A stretch of 64,000 nt of DNA from Rana temporaria (GCF_905171775.1 NC_053492.1:276437438-276501437), one strand, 5' to 3'. Shown: positions 10,783 to 23,149, numbered from the stretch's first letter. Notes: a model not told the origin generated them from the letters alone. Translations and numbers: made by a program.

Positions 10783-10935
10783 TTAAAATACTATTTTGGT
10801 GGTATTACACCCCCTGAAACTAGCTTGAATGTTCCCATCTCATTCCAGAAAATGCTGGAGAAATTGTGATATGGATGGGCATGCTCATTCAGCTCATGCA
10901 GAATGTTACTAACCTACCTATTATTATTTTTTAAC
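10783..10935 (+). pseudogene. L1 ORF2 C-terminal cysteine-region fragment
   Basis: Translation of this stretch with frame changes gives 'KCWRNCDMDGHAHSA'. This matches the cysteine-histidine block near the C-terminus of L1-clade proteins, where the usual wording is CWRC...GTLLHIWW. It is preceded by a segment resembling the usual lead-in 'tPxKLxxifP'. The piece ends where an opposite-strand L1 begins, and the plus-strand protein continues at 14843. Confidence 0.55.
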
Positions 10936-13900
10936 AATTCCATACAAAAAAAATATATAAAACAGATTATACCTTCCATCTTTCTGTATTGTTACCCACC
11001 ACCCCTGCATCCTCCCCTCCCCTCCCCCCCAACCTCATCGATATTGCCCTCTTGACTAGGGATGAGCCGAACACCCCCCTGTTCAGTTCGCACCAGAACC
11101 TGCGAACAGACCAAATGTTTGTGTGAACTTTAGAACCCCGTTAAAGTCTATGGGACTCGAACATTTGAAATTTAAAGTGCTAATTTTAAAGGCTAATACG
11201 CAAGTTTTTGTCCTAAAAAGTGTTTGGGGACCTGGGTCCTGCCCCAGGGGACATGTATCAATGCAAAAAAAGTTTTAAAAACGTCAGTTTTTTCGGGAGC
11301 AGTGAATTTAATAATGCCTAAAGTGAAACAATAAAAGTGAAATATTCCTTTAAATTTCGTACCTGGGGGGGTGTAAAGTAAGCATGTGAAATAGCGCATG
11401 TTTCTCGTACTTAGAACTGTCTCTGCACAAAGTGTCATTTCTGAAAGAAAAAAAGTAATTTAAACCGGACTCGCGGCTATAATGAATTGTCGGCTTCTAG
11501 CAATTCAGAGAGAATTCATTCATAAAAAAAAAAGCATGGGGTCCCCCCAAATTCAATTACCAGGCCCTTCAGATCTGGTATGGATATTAAGGTGATCCCG
11601 CCGTCAATTAAAAAAAAATGACGTGGGGTTCCCCCCAAATATCCATTCCAGACCCTTCAGGTCTGGTGTGTATTTTAAGGGGAACTCCACCCCAAATTTA
11701 AAAAAAAATGGCATGGAGTTCCCCCAAAAATCCACACCAGACCCCTTATCCGAGCACGTAACCTGGCCGGCTGCAGAAAAGACGGGGGGACAGAGGGCGG
11801 CCCCCCTTTACTGAACCGTACCAGGCCACATGCCCTCAACATGTGGAGGATGTCCCCATGTTGATGGGGACAAGGGTCTTGTACCCACAACCCTGGCCGG
11901 TGGCTGTGGGGGTTTGCGGGCGGGGGGCTTATCAGAATCTGGAAGACCCCTTTAACAAAGGGGACCCCCACATCCTGGCCCCCCCTATGTGAATTGGTAA
12001 TGGGGTACATTGTACCCCTACCATTTCATGAAGGAAGTGTAAATAGTTGTAAAAAAACACACACACCGTGGAAAAAAATCCTTTATTAAAAAATAAATAA
12101 ATCCAGCGGTGGTAATCCACTCGGTCCCAGCTCCCCGCTCCAATGTTGTCGGTATCCAGTGACGGGTGATCTCCTCTCCGGTCCAGCGATGAGAAGATCG
12201 TCCAGGATCCAGAACGCAGCATCGCCGGCCACCTGTCTCCACCGCCGGAGACAGCCCGGCGAATGACGCTGCTGAAGCTGTGACATTTTTTTTATAGGTG
12301 AGGCGGTGCCACCCGTCACGTGACCCCGCCCCCTCTGACGCAAGGGTGAAGCCTGGGCTTCCCCAGTGACGTAGCAGAGGGGGACGGGGTCACGTGACAG
12401 GTGGCTCCGCCTTACCTATAAAAGAAATGTCACAGCTTCAGCAGCGTCATTCACCAGGCTGTGTCCGGTGGAGACAGGCGGCCAGCGATGCTGCGCTCTG
12501 GATACCGGACAATCTTCTCATTACCAATTCACATAGGGTGGGGGCCAGGATCTGGGGGTCCCCTTTGTTAAAGGGGTCTTCCAGATTCTGATAAGCCCCC
12601 CACCTGCAGACCCCCACAACCACCGGCCAGGGTTGTGGGGATGAGGCCCTTGTCCCCATCAACATGAGGACATCCTCCCCATGTTGAGGGCATGTGGCCT
12701 GGTATGGTTCAGAAGAGGGGGGGCGCTCTCTGTCCCCCCCTCTTTTCTGTGGCCGGCCAGGTTACGTGCTCAGATAAGGGGGTCTGGTGTGGATTTTTGG
12801 GGGAACTCTGCGCCATTTTTTTTTAAAATTTGGGGTGGAGTTCCCCTTAAAATCCACACCAGACCTGAAGGGTCTGGAATTGATATTTGGGGGGAACCCC
12901 AAGTACTTTTTTTTTAAATTGACGGCGGGGTTCCCCTTAATATCCATACCAGACCTAAAGGGCCTGGCAATTGAATTTGGGGGGACCCCACGTTTTTTTT
13001 ATGAATGAATTCTCTCTGAATTGCCGGGAGCTGACAATTCATTATAGCCGCGAGTCCGGTTTTAAATGACTTTTTTTCCTTCAGAAATGACACTTTGTGC
13101 AGAGACAGTTCTAAGTGCGGGAAACGTGCGCTATTTCACATGATTACTTTACGCCCCCCCAGGTAAGAAATTTAAAGGAATATTTCACTTTTTTTGTTTC
13201 ACTTTAAGCATTATTAAATTCACTGCTCCCGAAAAAACGTCAATTTTTAAAACTTTTCTTTGCATTGATACATGTCCCCTGGTGCAGGACCCAGGTCCCC
13301 AAACACTTTTTAGGACAATAACTTGCATATTAGCCTTTAAAATTAGCACTTTAGATTTCTCCCATAGATTTTAACAGGGTGTTCCGCGGCTTTTCGAATT
13401 TGCCGCGAACACCCCAAATTTGGAACAAGCGAACAGGCAATGTTTGAGTCGAACATTAGTTTTACTCGAACTCAAAGCTCATCCCTACTCTTGACCCCAT
13501 GTTTCTTCATTCTTATTCATTCTGAATGTAATCCTGCTAAAACCAGCATGTCTGTGCATTTTCTCTTTTTTTTTAAACTCCATCCAGCTTTCCCAGAGTT
13601 TCTCGCTTATTCCACTCTCGTCCCACTCACTATTTCGGAGCTGTTCCATTTTATATCAATGTTCAACTTTCTTCAACCATTCTATTGTTGGGCTCTCTAG
13701 TACCTGACAATGTAGTGGTACTAAACTTTTAGCAGTATTTATCAGGTGTGGTATTAGGGTATTTTTATAAAGTTTTTTGGAATCTCCATACTGTGAAACA
13801 AACATTCCCACAAGTCTTCTGGGGGGGTTCTATGTTTGTAATATCCTTGATCAGGGCTAACACATGTTTTATTTTAGGACAGTCCCACCATATATGTGCC

Positions 13901-14843
13901 ATATTCCCAATGGAGTTACATACCCACCAGCAACTGGGTGATTTTTCTATTTGTTGCTTATGAGCTATATCTAGGGTTGTATACCATCTAGATAGACATT
14001 TATAGTTCATTTTTATAGTGTTTGTATCTACAGCCAAACAAAATACTAATTTTATAATTATTTTAAATTGAACATCAATTATCCGTGTCCCCAATTCTTT
14101 TTCCCATTTTTCGATGAATGGCAATCTCCCAGATCCGGCTAACTCTGTCAGTATTTTATATACTTGGGATATCCCACTTTTGACCTTCCTAACTACACAC
14201 AACTCTTCTAACTGTAACACATTTTCACCAGATCTTATTGGTTGCGGTAGTGATGTCACAAAGTGCCTCAACTGGAAGTACCGTCATTCATCAATCTCCA
14301 CCCATTCTTTTTTATATTGTATTTCCAGTAGTGTGAGTAATTCCCCCTTTTCCATTAAATCTTTTAACTGTGCATTTTCTTTTTTTATCAATTTCCCCAA
14401 AAAACTCCCTTTCCCTGGTAAAAAAAATAATGTGTGTCCCTTAATGGGATTAGCGGTAAATTACATTTTCAATTTTCCTTTTTTATGTATTAAATGCCAA
14501 ATTTTCAGTACTTCCATAGTCAAACCATGTGTTTGTGTGTCTAATTCTCTATATTGAGAGGGAATCTATTTTACCCAGTGCAGTACCACTTAGTTTTTCT
14601 TTTATTTTCACCCATCTTTTTGTGTTTGTCTCTTTTGTCTACTCTATCAACCATGAAATTATTATATCGTTATAATATATTCTCAAGTCCTGAACTGCTA
14701 TTCCCTCTTGCAATTTATTTTTACTTAGAAGCAAGAATTGTATTCTCTGTTTCCTATTCTGCCAAATATATTTTGATATGATCGCTTTTAACATCTTAAA
14801 ATAAATCAAGGGGAGTGGAATTGGCAACATATATAAAATCCTC
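10936..14843 (-). mobile_element. Minus-strand L1 fragment, itself split by hAT foldback
   Basis: A second L1, 5' truncated, is inserted in the tail of the plus-strand L1. Its coding part lies at 13765-14845 and its 3' flank at about 13496-13760 and 10936-11056. The flank is interrupted by the 2.4-kb hAT foldback. The plus-strand L1 resumes at about 14843. Exact ends and target duplication were not resolved. The T-rich start near 10930 could be its poly-A tail. Confidence 0.55.
11057..13487. mobile_element. Complete hAT-type foldback transposon, 2431 bp
   Basis: The element begins TAGGGATGAGC and ends GCTCATCCCTA. It is flanked by perfect 8-bp copies CTCTTGAC at 11049-11056 and 13488-13495. 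An 8-bp duplication plus a TAGGG start identifies the hAT superfamily. Nearly the whole length is two inverted arms meeting near 12340. The right arm lacks about 330 bp present in the left arm and in the copy at 345-1396. There is no transposase gene, so it is non-autonomous. Many short open frames are mirror images across the fold. Single old arms occur at 20308, 25750 and 38150. Confidence 0.9.
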
Positions 14844-14845
14844 AT
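13765..14845 (-). pseudogene. L1 ORF2 C-terminal part, minus strand
   Basis: Minus-strand frames read 'RILYMLPIPLPLIYFKML' and 'YIWQNRKQRIQFLLLSKNKL' (14845-14639). After a gap in another frame they read 'YKCLSRWYTTLDIAHKQQIE', 'PSCWWVCNSIGNMAHIWWDC' and 'PKIKHVL' (14271-13765). These are the post-reverse-transcriptase and C-terminal cysteine/IWWDCP blocks of L1-clade ORF2. Frames change at least once between them. This copy is distinct from the plus-strand L1. Confidence 0.75.
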
Positions 14846-15400
14846 GTCAATCGATGCTGAAAAACCTTCCTATTATGTTAACCCCACAATTGTCTCTCTT
14901 CAGACTAGGCCTCTCGAACTGGCCCACAAAATTCCACCCTATCATCACACATATACGCATTGTCACCCGACTCTTTATTGCCCTGTTCTGGAAACAGGCC
15001 TATGCACCTACTCTCCAGAACACCATCGATATCCTTAATAGATACCTATCAATGGTATCCTTAATAGATACCTATCAATTTATCTAATTTGACACTAGAT
15101 AAAATCTATGACCACTGGGAATTATAGCTATCAGATCTGAGAACCTAACCTTGTCCTTAACTCAGCACTCAGATAAAACCTCTTATAGGTTGACCCTTAC
15201 CTCTGAGAGACCCTTTATATTTGTCACCCTTATGGATGAGCCTTCTGGGATTGACTACTGATAAATATTTACAATATTATGAAATCTTGTATCACAGAGT
15301 ACTAGCGCACTTTTATATTCCTCCCCTCTCCCCTTCACATTACTTCCCCTTTTTCCCACCCCTCTCTCTCCTTTTTACTTCTTATTTGGTGCATAAAAGT
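14843..15400 (+). pseudogene. L1 plus-strand C-terminus and 3' flank
   Basis: The plus-strand L1 protein resumes with 'LTPQLSLFRLGLSNWPTKFH', then 'HIRIVTRLFIALFWKQAYAP', and ends around 'NTIDILNRYLSMVSLID'. This is the usual extreme C-terminus of L1-clade ORF2. A 30-bp segment 'atccttaatagatacctatcaa' is tandemly repeated at about 15031-15078. The following 250 bp are pyrimidine-rich and presumably the 3' untranslated part. Confidence 0.65.
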
Positions 15401-15419
15401 GTTCGGTGCTGCATATGTT

Positions 15420-16620
15420 AGTTCAGCCCTCAAAATTTTCACTCGCCTGCTCACATTTAGCGAGTGAAAATTTGCTGGGAGTGGAGAGGGGGCGCTGAGA
15501 GCAGATGAGTGACACTGAGTGCCCAGCTCCCCAGCTGCCTGAATGATAGGAGTGACGCTGCCGTCACTCCTATCATTCCGAGCACCACACAGTGCAGGCT
15601 CCGATGGCTGTTGGAGGGAGGATTTTGCTCCCATTCCCTCCAGCTTTGTGATTGGCAGTTTCAGGCTCTGGCTGCTTGTTGTGTGGGCGGGATGGGGATG
15701 CAGCAATCTTCTGAGATCCCGCCCATCTGCCTGAATCGTCAGCCTGCTGACCCACCCACTCGCCCGCCCCTCTGCCTGAACTGCCCACCCGTCCACCTGC
15801 ATGCACTCCTGAAAGAGGAGATGTGAACTTATCAGGAACGAGTTGTGCTTAGGTAAGCTCAGCTAACTGCTTGTTTCATTGCTCTGTCTCCCTGTCCAGC
15901 ACCATAGCGTTAGGGCAATGGCACTTGAACATGCTGAAATTGAGGAAGGGGTTAGCATTGCCATGTCCACCAATGCAGGCGGGGGATGTAGGGGGAGATC
16001 AGTGCTAGTGAAAGTTAACTCCCCCCCATATTGCATTGGTCTCTATGGCAGTGACATTTTAACCCACCACCCCCTTCTGAATTTGTGGTAATATCTGTGA
16101 AAGTTAACCCCTCCCCCCACATTGGGGGTCATGGGAGGGGTTACATTTCAATGCCACCAACGTAGGAGGAGAGGGGGACATGAAAGTGGTGTTCTGCCCA
16201 AAAAAAAAAAACATTAAAACCAACAGCTACACATACTGAAGCTGCTGACTTTTAATAATAGGACACTTACCTGTCCTGGAGTCCAGCAATGTTGGCACCC
16301 GCACCTGATGTTTTCATTGGATGTCAGGTGCTGCCGACGCCATTGCAGGTAAGGGATTTCGGCAGTGTAGCCTTTTGGCTTCATGCGGTAACCCTACTGT
16401 GCATGCTCAAGGCTCTGCTCCTCTCTCCCACTGGCCCGGCGACAGAGGGAGGAAGAGGGAGCCCCAATTGTGACATCGATACCCGCGGCTGAGGCTCCCA
16501 GAAGTGGGAAAGGATACCTGTGAAAGACAGGTATCCTGTTCCCCCTCCCCCGAAAGGTGCCAATTGTGGCACCAGAGGGGGGAGGAATCAGATGAGTGGA
16601 AGTTCCACTTTTGAGTGGGA
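15420..16620. repeat. Probable old interspersed repeat, unassigned
   Basis: Non-coding, moderately GC-rich sequence. It contains short hairpins, for example 'ttcactcgc' and 'gcgagtgaa' near 15438-15468, and 'gataggagtgacg' and 'cgtcactcctatc' near 15545-15575. No reading frame resembles a known protein. The style resembles decayed frog repeats, but ends and family were not identified. Confidence 0.3.
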
Positions 16621-16624
16621 CTCC

Positions 16625-16955
16625 GCTTTAATACTGACACCTGTGCTAGCAGTTATTAATGCATCCACAGACTTTAATGCTGAGAGTTACTAATGCGTCC
16701 TCTGATACCAGTGTTGGGGGTTATTATGATGTCCACTGACATCAATGCTAGGGGTTATTTATGCATCCTCTGATACCTGCGTTGGGGGTTATTATGGCGT
16801 CTGGCACCAGTGCTGGGAGTTTTTAATGCATCAACTGACAACAATGCCGGGGGTTATTACCACAGCCTCTGATACCTGTTTTTGTAATTATTATTACAAG
16901 CACCAATGCTGGGAGGTATTATTGTGTCCACTGACACCAATGCTGGGGGTTATAA
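16625..16955 (+). repeat. Diverged minisatellite, unit about 43 bp
   Basis: About eight diverged copies of a unit built around 'actgacaccaatgctggggg' and 'ttattatgcgtcc'. Spacing is about 40-45 bp and copy-to-copy identity is low, so the array is old. It has no coding function. Confidence 0.7.
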
Positions 16956-16959
16956 TTAC

Positions 16960-18230
16960 ATTGTAATTTAATTCGAGTTTAGGGGCGGAATTAGGGATGG
17001 GACAGGGTAGGGGTAGGGTGGGGTAACTGGAGTAACTCTTAAGGCCTGGCTAGTAGATCAGGACTTGACATTTTGAGCCCTGTGTTAGTCTATACCTGGT
17101 ACTGTACTCTCTTCCTTTAATGTTAATGTAAATTGTCAATTATCATTGTTCTCCAAGTTATTGTACACCACTTTATTTGTTTCCCCAATAAAGAAATATG
17201 ACCCAGAAAAGTTGTTAGCAATGGTATCCTTTATATTGTCTTTAGGGTAGATTTCTTTTGACTGGAGTTTACTATTATGTACACACAAAGAGCTAGACAC
17301 TTTAATTAATAAAAACATACCAGCATTACAAATGTGTTTTATGAGCTGAATGCCTGTATTGTTATCCTTATAAGTCATATTTTTACCAATCGACTTAAAG
17401 ATGTTAGCATGAATCTGTATGTTACCTATTTATGAACAAGTAGTTGAACTTGAAGAGAAATAACACACACATCTGAGATTTTTTTTTAAATAGCATACAA
17501 ATTCAACCTCTGTGAATCTTGACCCCAGTAAATAGCTGTTCACTGTTCAGCTATGCAGTAAATAATGCAAAAGTAATCTCAGTAATCTATTTCCTGTTTA
17601 TTTACCTGCCAGATGAAAAGCACATGCGGTACTTATTTGTGCAGATACTGAAACAAGTGTTTGCATATTAGGTATGTAAAGTGAACAAAATAGGATACCA
17701 AAGATCGCTGCGCTCAATGCTATATGGGTGAGTATCAAAATACAATTATGTGATATAAGAATGTCACCAAGAGACAAATATTGTGAATGTGACATAGTGT
17801 ATTAATAACGATGTGTATATATATAAAAAAAAAATCAATGATTATAAATTATAATTAGAACAGCAGCACTCAGTAATATAAAGAAACATGATGTATATCC
17901 ACTAGATAAATAAAGACAGGTTGTTGTGCTGTCTCTTAAAAGAACCACATATATAATATTTTGCAAACTAAATAACAAGAGACACAAAAAGAATACTATT
18001 CATAAGAATTTGCTCAAACAAGTGAAATAAAGTCCACTCCACATTTGCAAGCAGTGATCTTCACATCAACTGTGTTTCCTTCTTCCACCACACAAGTGTT
18101 ACAAAGCAGTTTAATAAAACAGAGATCCTTCATTGGCTGTAATGAGCGCATTCAGTCCTCCTTGTCATTGGAGTCTGATTTTTTGGTAAGCCGTTTTATC
18201 ACACTTCTGTAGTGGAAGAAGGAAACAAGT
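16960..18230. other. AT-rich sequence with no gene seen
   Basis: No coding region, RNA gene or clear element end was found. A diverged inverted pair is present: 'tttccttcttccaccacac' at about 18074-18096 and 'tgtagtggaagaaggaaac' at about 18207-18228. It may be the remains of a small foldback element. Confidence 0.4.
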
Positions 18231-18231
18231 T

Positions 18232-18815
18232 GCATTTTTTTTTGCTTGAAAGCATGAGATAATTTTTTTATTTTTTTTATCTCTTGCTTTCAAGCATAGA
18301 GGGGAGATTTGGGGTCCGATAGATTCCACATCTCTCCATAAAAAGGACCTGTTGTCTTATTACTATTACAAGAAATGTTTACATTTCTTATAATAGGAAT
18401 ATAATTATCACAAAATGTAAAATTAAAGGCAAAGTATAAAATTAAAAGTTAAAAATAAATATTATTTTTTTATTATTATATATATGTAGGTCGCACCTGC
18501 ATATGTAAACGTTGTTCAAACCACACATGTGAGGTTTCGCTGCAATCATTATACTAAGAGCACTAATACTAGCACTAGACCTCCTCTGTAACTCTAAACT
18601 GGTGAACATTTTTAAAGTGTTGCCTATTTTTAAGTATTATAGTTTGGCACCACTCCACGGGTGTGCACAATTTTAAAGCGTAATATGTTTGGTATCTATT
18701 TAGTCAGCATAACATAATCTTGTATGTTGTCCCAAAAATTGGTTTATATTTTGTGTTGTTTTGCATAAAGATACATAATAAAAAAAATTGGCCGGAAAAT
18801 TGCATTTGATTTTGG
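18232..18815. repeat. Interspersed repeat with terminal hairpin
   Basis: It starts with a near-perfect hairpin in which 'gcttgaaagca' and 'agataa' pair with 'ttatct' and 'tgctttcaagc' at 18243-18297. It continues through a block with 'gacctcctctgtaactctaa' and 'ggtatctatttagtcagc'. I associate this wording with a repeat common in ranid frogs, from memory only. It is non-coding. Confidence 0.45.
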
Positions 18816-19489
18816 GTGGCATGTTACCTCATGGCTCCTCCGCCGTCTAGGAGTGTATGTTGAATGTAGCAGTAACGGAATGTCCACGACAGGTGTCTTT
18901 TTCTGTGCTCTTTATTACCCAGCCGGATAAAAACAATAAAACTTTGTGGTGATAGGAGAGTTTAAGTAAAAGGAGAAATAGCGGATTCAGGCGTGGCAAT
19001 AGGGAAACAGTCCTGCTTTCAACAACACTCAAGTCTTCTTCGCCACTCCAGCCGGAGTGGATATAGCGTACCTGGACAGGCCTCTCTCACTGACCTGGCA
19101 GCCAGAGTATCACTCGGAACTTAGAGGAAAAGTCTCAGCGGCAGACCCTCCTTAGGATTAAGGTAGCGGAGGTAATCCTCCTTAATATAGAAAAAACAAG
19201 CTGCGCAATAGATATGAAAATTCAAACATGAACCCCCCCACAGAAGACTGACCCATGTAATTTCTCAGCTTCAGTGCCCTGACAGAAACATCACTCTTCC
19301 TCCCCTTGCACCTGTTGTGGCCTCACAGTGAAATCTGAAAAGAGCAGGCCCTGAGAGAAAAATAAAATAAAAAATAAAAGGTATGCTTTTGCAGAAAAAC
19401 GACTGGTAAAGTGTCACTGATGCATCATGGCTCACCATTGTTGCTTCCTTAAATGGTGACAATACAGAGCATGTTTCCTGTATCAGCAG
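18816..19489. other. No gene recognised
   Basis: Moderately AT-rich sequence with a block at 19025-19200 rich in 'ccagccggagtgg'-like motifs, which may be a fragment of a retroelement leader. No coding frame, RNA gene or repeat end can be supported. Confidence 0.3.
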
Positions 19490-19880
19490 CTGCTGACATG
19501 AAGAAGAAAAAAGCCCAGCTCCCCCAAACCTGTTTTCATGCCATACTCACACATGTACTCTTTGATGGTCCTATGCAGAATGGCCAAAGTCAATTTCCAC
19601 CTCGTTGGCATGTCACAGATCAAGTGGTTTGTGATAAGATGTATTTCCAACTGAATCTCACACAGCTTAACACTGGCTGGGTATTACTGCCTGAAATAGA
19701 TCCAAACTCTTCTGATTTGTTTAAGAAGATCTTGTAACCCAGGGTTAGGGTTAGGAACTGCTGTACTACCAGGTAGAGGATGTGTGCCAGGCAAGGCATG
19801 TGGGCCAACTTTCTGTTGGAGGGAGGACAGTAGGTTGATGTCATTGTCACCAGTAAAGAGCCAAAGGGATTGGTTTGAGC
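19490..19880 (-). pseudogene. hAT transposase relic
   Basis: Reading the minus strand with frame changes gives 'AHMPCLAHILYLVVQQFL', then 'PGLQDLLKQIRRVWIYFRQ', then 'LICDMPTRWKLTLAILHR'. These match the order of conserved hAT transposase blocks: HIpCxAHxLnLvVQ, then a short helix, then the VPTRWNST motif. Only about 130 residues are visible. The flanks, the BED finger and the catalytic C-terminus are missing. It is too diverged to link to the foldback hAT elements here. Confidence 0.55.
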
Positions 19881-20307
19881 AGGGTTCGGTGAACTTCAAA
19901 GAAGGTAGAATGCTGAGCCGAACCCCACTGAAATTAATTGAAGCCAAAACTGTCAAATTAAAGATAGATAAAAGGCAAGGGGGTTTAAAAAAAATAGAAT
20001 GGAGGTTGGCACTGTCCTGGGGAACTTGTACCAATACAGGAACAAGTAAATAAAAATTCCATGCCTCTGGGAGAAGTGATTTTTTTAAAGCACCGATATA
20101 AAAGTTTTAAATTACAGGAAAATTACATCTCCCTCCTGGCTTCTTTTTTTTTTAAGAAACAGAATGGCACAGATACCCCAGATGAGGGGTCTGTGTGCTG
20201 TTATTTATTTTCCTAAGAAGCTGGCAATTATTTATTTTTTCCTAGCAATTTAAACTGTGTATTTTTTTCTTTGTAAATGTCACCTTTTCTGCAGCACATC
20301 CTGTTGA

Positions 20308-20640
20308 GTCTGGTGTGAATTTTAGGGTGGTGCCTCATGCAAAAAAAATGCATGAGATTCCTCAGATAATCCATACCAGACCCTTAATCTGAGTATGCAG
20401 CTAGGTGGTCCAGAAAGGGGCTATTCAGAAAAGAGCTGTGCAGAAAAGGGTAGAGATCCATAACCGGAACCATACCAGGCCATATGCCCTCAACATTGCC
20501 TTGCCCATGGGGAAACCTTGCCTTTATGTTAATATGGACAATGGCTTCATTCTCAAAACCCTTTTCCAATGGTTGTGAGGGTTTGCGTGTATAAGGCTTA
20601 TCGACATTTTAAATTCCCCTTTATTAATAAGGAGGCCCCC
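20308..20640 (-). mobile_element. Old single arm of the hAT foldback family
   Basis: Blocks 'aatccataccagaccctta', 'gaaccataccaggccatatg', 'ccctcaacat' and 'gggtttgcg' occur in the same order as in the foldback arms at 11700-11920. There are many substitutions and deletions, and no end or target duplication is visible. It is a decayed relative. Confidence 0.55.
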
Positions 20641-22888
20641 ATATATCCCTCCCATGTGAATGATTACATATGATTACGTTGTATCTCTACTCAATCACGA
20701 AAAAAAATGTCACCCACAAAATAAAGACATCCAAATGTTTGACAAGTCATTTATTAAAAAACAAAAATCCCCCAAAAAGTCCCATATTGTATATTCATCA
20801 TCATTTACGATGCCCATCGTCCACTAACTCTATCCTAATGTTACGCAAAGCTGAATGACAGCTCGATGAGCTGTCATCAACTATATAAAGAAAGGGCCAT
20901 GGAATGTTATGCCATATTTGCGTAATGTTGTCATTTGACATTTTTAGCACCCGCTGCTTCCTTTGCAAACAGGCCCTGTGGTCCAGCAACACTCCATGTT
21001 ATGGTGAAGGGTAAGGATGGACTTACAGGTGAAGAAATGGTGGCTAGGAACCTCCCACTGCAATACAGTACAGCCCGCAAATTCTGAAAAGGGGGCAAAA
21101 TTCACCAGCTGAAAAAAACAGAAATAGTAAAGCCAGCACTTTGGACAAGGTGGCATTTAGGCTCTGTGCATTGAGGTGACTGGAGTATATTTGTTTTTAT
21201 CTAGCCTGGAACCTTACACTATTTAACCCCCTATGTGCTAAAAGTGCAGCCACAGGAAACGTACAGGGCACTCCTACAGTGAACATTTCTTCAGGATCCA
21301 GGTTCCTGCAAGACATGGAAAATCTTCATTACAGGTAAGTCATGTCACTAAAGCTGTAGAGTAAAAATAAAAAAACTGCTTCAGCTTTAAGGATTCAGAG
21401 ACACAATAGATCAAGCGACGTAGGCATACTGTGCCCTGCAGATTATTATGTACTTAAAAACATACATTTATCATTTGTACAGTAAATTACAAAGGCTATA
21501 GTACTTATAGCTAATAGAAGGGTATGTTACAAAGACAGTGATAAAAGTACAAACGCCTTTACATTAACTTATCATATGCTTTTACAGAATACCGTCTAAA
21601 ACAAATACCATGAGTGTGTGCGATGCTTATTATCTTCTTTTCTTTTACACTTTTAAAATAGAAAAAAAAAATCAATGCAGGAGTAAGCACAAAGCATAGC
21701 AATCTGTCTATTTGGTGCCTCTTTTCAGACTAGTGCCTAGTGAAGCATAAACAAACTGTGTATTTTTGCTAACTAGGGCCACAGATGTTTCCCAGTATTG
21801 ATCTCCAGTAGTAATGATCTGTAAGCATCTTGGAGTACATATGGGACATTTTGTAAAATAGAAAGGCTAAAGACTCCAATCTTCCCTGCTGGCAGCCAAA
21901 CAACTTTGATGTCTCCAAGTAGTCTCACTTATCAAAAACTTATAAAATATTTAGTTTTTTTAATTAAAATAAAGTTTTTGCAAATGTTTTCTACAAACAT
22001 CTGCCAAAATTAGCTAATGATTTTAGCAACATATTTATTTTGTAAGAAAAACTGCAGGCAGACTAGAAAGAGTCACACAAAGAGAGTCAGCCTAAGTTAA
22101 AGTCATTGTAAGTTGTGTTTTTAACAACTTTTAAGGACACTGAAATAACTTCACTTTGTTAAAATATACATGCGTCATGTTTCATTTCCTGAAGCCAAAT
22201 TATAATAAAATTAATCAAAAGAGATGTATGTACCCTGTCACCAACAACCAGTAAGACTTATTATTGCAACTTACTACAGCCTGGGGGTAGTTTGGTAAAC
22301 AGTTTAGTAAACAGCAGTGATACATTTTAATCCTGCTGTGTATTGTGATGAGTTATGACACAGAAAGCATGTGGGAGCCTGTTGTTAAATTGCAATATTT
22401 CAAAAATGAATGTGAGCTGGTTTATAATTAAAAAACAAACAAACAAGCAAACAAACAAACACATGTTATCCTTGTGATTAATATTAGAGACACTGTAGGA
22501 AAATCTATAAAACAAAACAGTACATTTTTGAAAAAAAGTAAACCTATGTACCGACAAATAACCAACGTATTCAACTACAAGTTATTTTTTAGATATAGAA
22601 TAGAATGTATTTCGGAAGAAGTATCTAAATATAAAATTTCCTTACAAAGTGATGACATTACATTGACATGCAATAGAAATATATATATTTTTTAACATAG
22701 AGACAAATGCCTTGTTCAGTCATACAACTTTTACTTTAAATTAAAATGTCACCACTTTCTGCTGGAAGTTAAAATGTAACTCCTGACCGAAAGCAAAGAC
22801 ATTTGCAAGCTACTTTCTTACCTTGTCCAAAATATAAGAAGTTGCTTTTCAAGATTTTTTTTACAACAAAACATGTCCTTTTACTCAC
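20641..22888. other. AT-rich sequence with no gene seen
   Basis: Only short chance frames occur. A small (caaa)n-like run is at about 22432-22463. A plus-strand splice-donor-like 'acaggtaagtcatg' near 21331 sits in repeat-like sequence. No element ends were recognised. If the exon-like segments at 22889 and 56010 belong to one gene, this stretch would be intron. Confidence 0.35.
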
Positions 22889-22939
22889 CTTGTGCAGGAC
22901 AGCTTTTGTGTAGTGGAACGGAGAGTCTTTGTTATTTCT
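22889..22939 (-). CDS. Candidate host-gene exon (51 bp, phase 0-0)
   Basis: The minus strand shows an acceptor-like tract 'ttgctttccgtag' and then exactly 17 codons reading RNNKDSPFHYTKAVLHK. A strong donor AAG|GTGAGT follows. The exon length is a multiple of three and both ends are in phase 0. The composition is protein-like and unlike any transposon protein in the window. I cannot name the gene. The neighbouring sequence is unassigned AT-rich DNA, as expected for introns. With only 51 bp, chance cannot be excluded. Confidence 0.4.
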
Positions 22940-23149
22940 CTACGGAAAGCAACTAGAGGTCTGGCCAGATGTTGGGGGGCATACTATCAACACATTGCGG
23001 TTTTGCGTGTTTGAACAGTTCCTATATTAGCAGTCATTTTAATTTTCTCTGTGCGTCAGGCCTCAGAGAAGGTCTAACTCTTTAACTGGATCTTCATCTT
23101 TTAGTACAGATGTGTATTCTACATCTATATACTGTCAATAATTAACTTA

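Larger units (their letters stand above)
1482..15400 (+). mobile_element. Old L1-type LINE, split by nested insertions
   Basis: Plus-strand fragments of one L1-like ORF2 can be followed in order: 1482-1809, 2350-3083, 7029-7186, 7880-8413, 8882-8971, 9306-9504, 10783-10935 and 14843-15150. The 3' flank runs to about 15400. Each fragment resumes the protein roughly where the previous one stops. Each gap is filled by another element: LTR-like, L2, MITE, MITE, hammerhead element, TTAA element and an opposite-strand L1. Stops and frameshifts are frequent, so the copy is dead. Order and polarity show that the L1 is the oldest layer. Fragment limits are accurate to a few tens of bases. Confidence 0.75.

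Noticed and set aside
15509..15826. Open frames of 63-155 codons on both strands
   Set aside because: They overlap each other in opposite directions in a hairpin-rich repeat and have no known motif.
19742..19756. Telomere-like 'ttagggttagg'
   Set aside because: Only two units, inside a hAT transposase relic. Chance.
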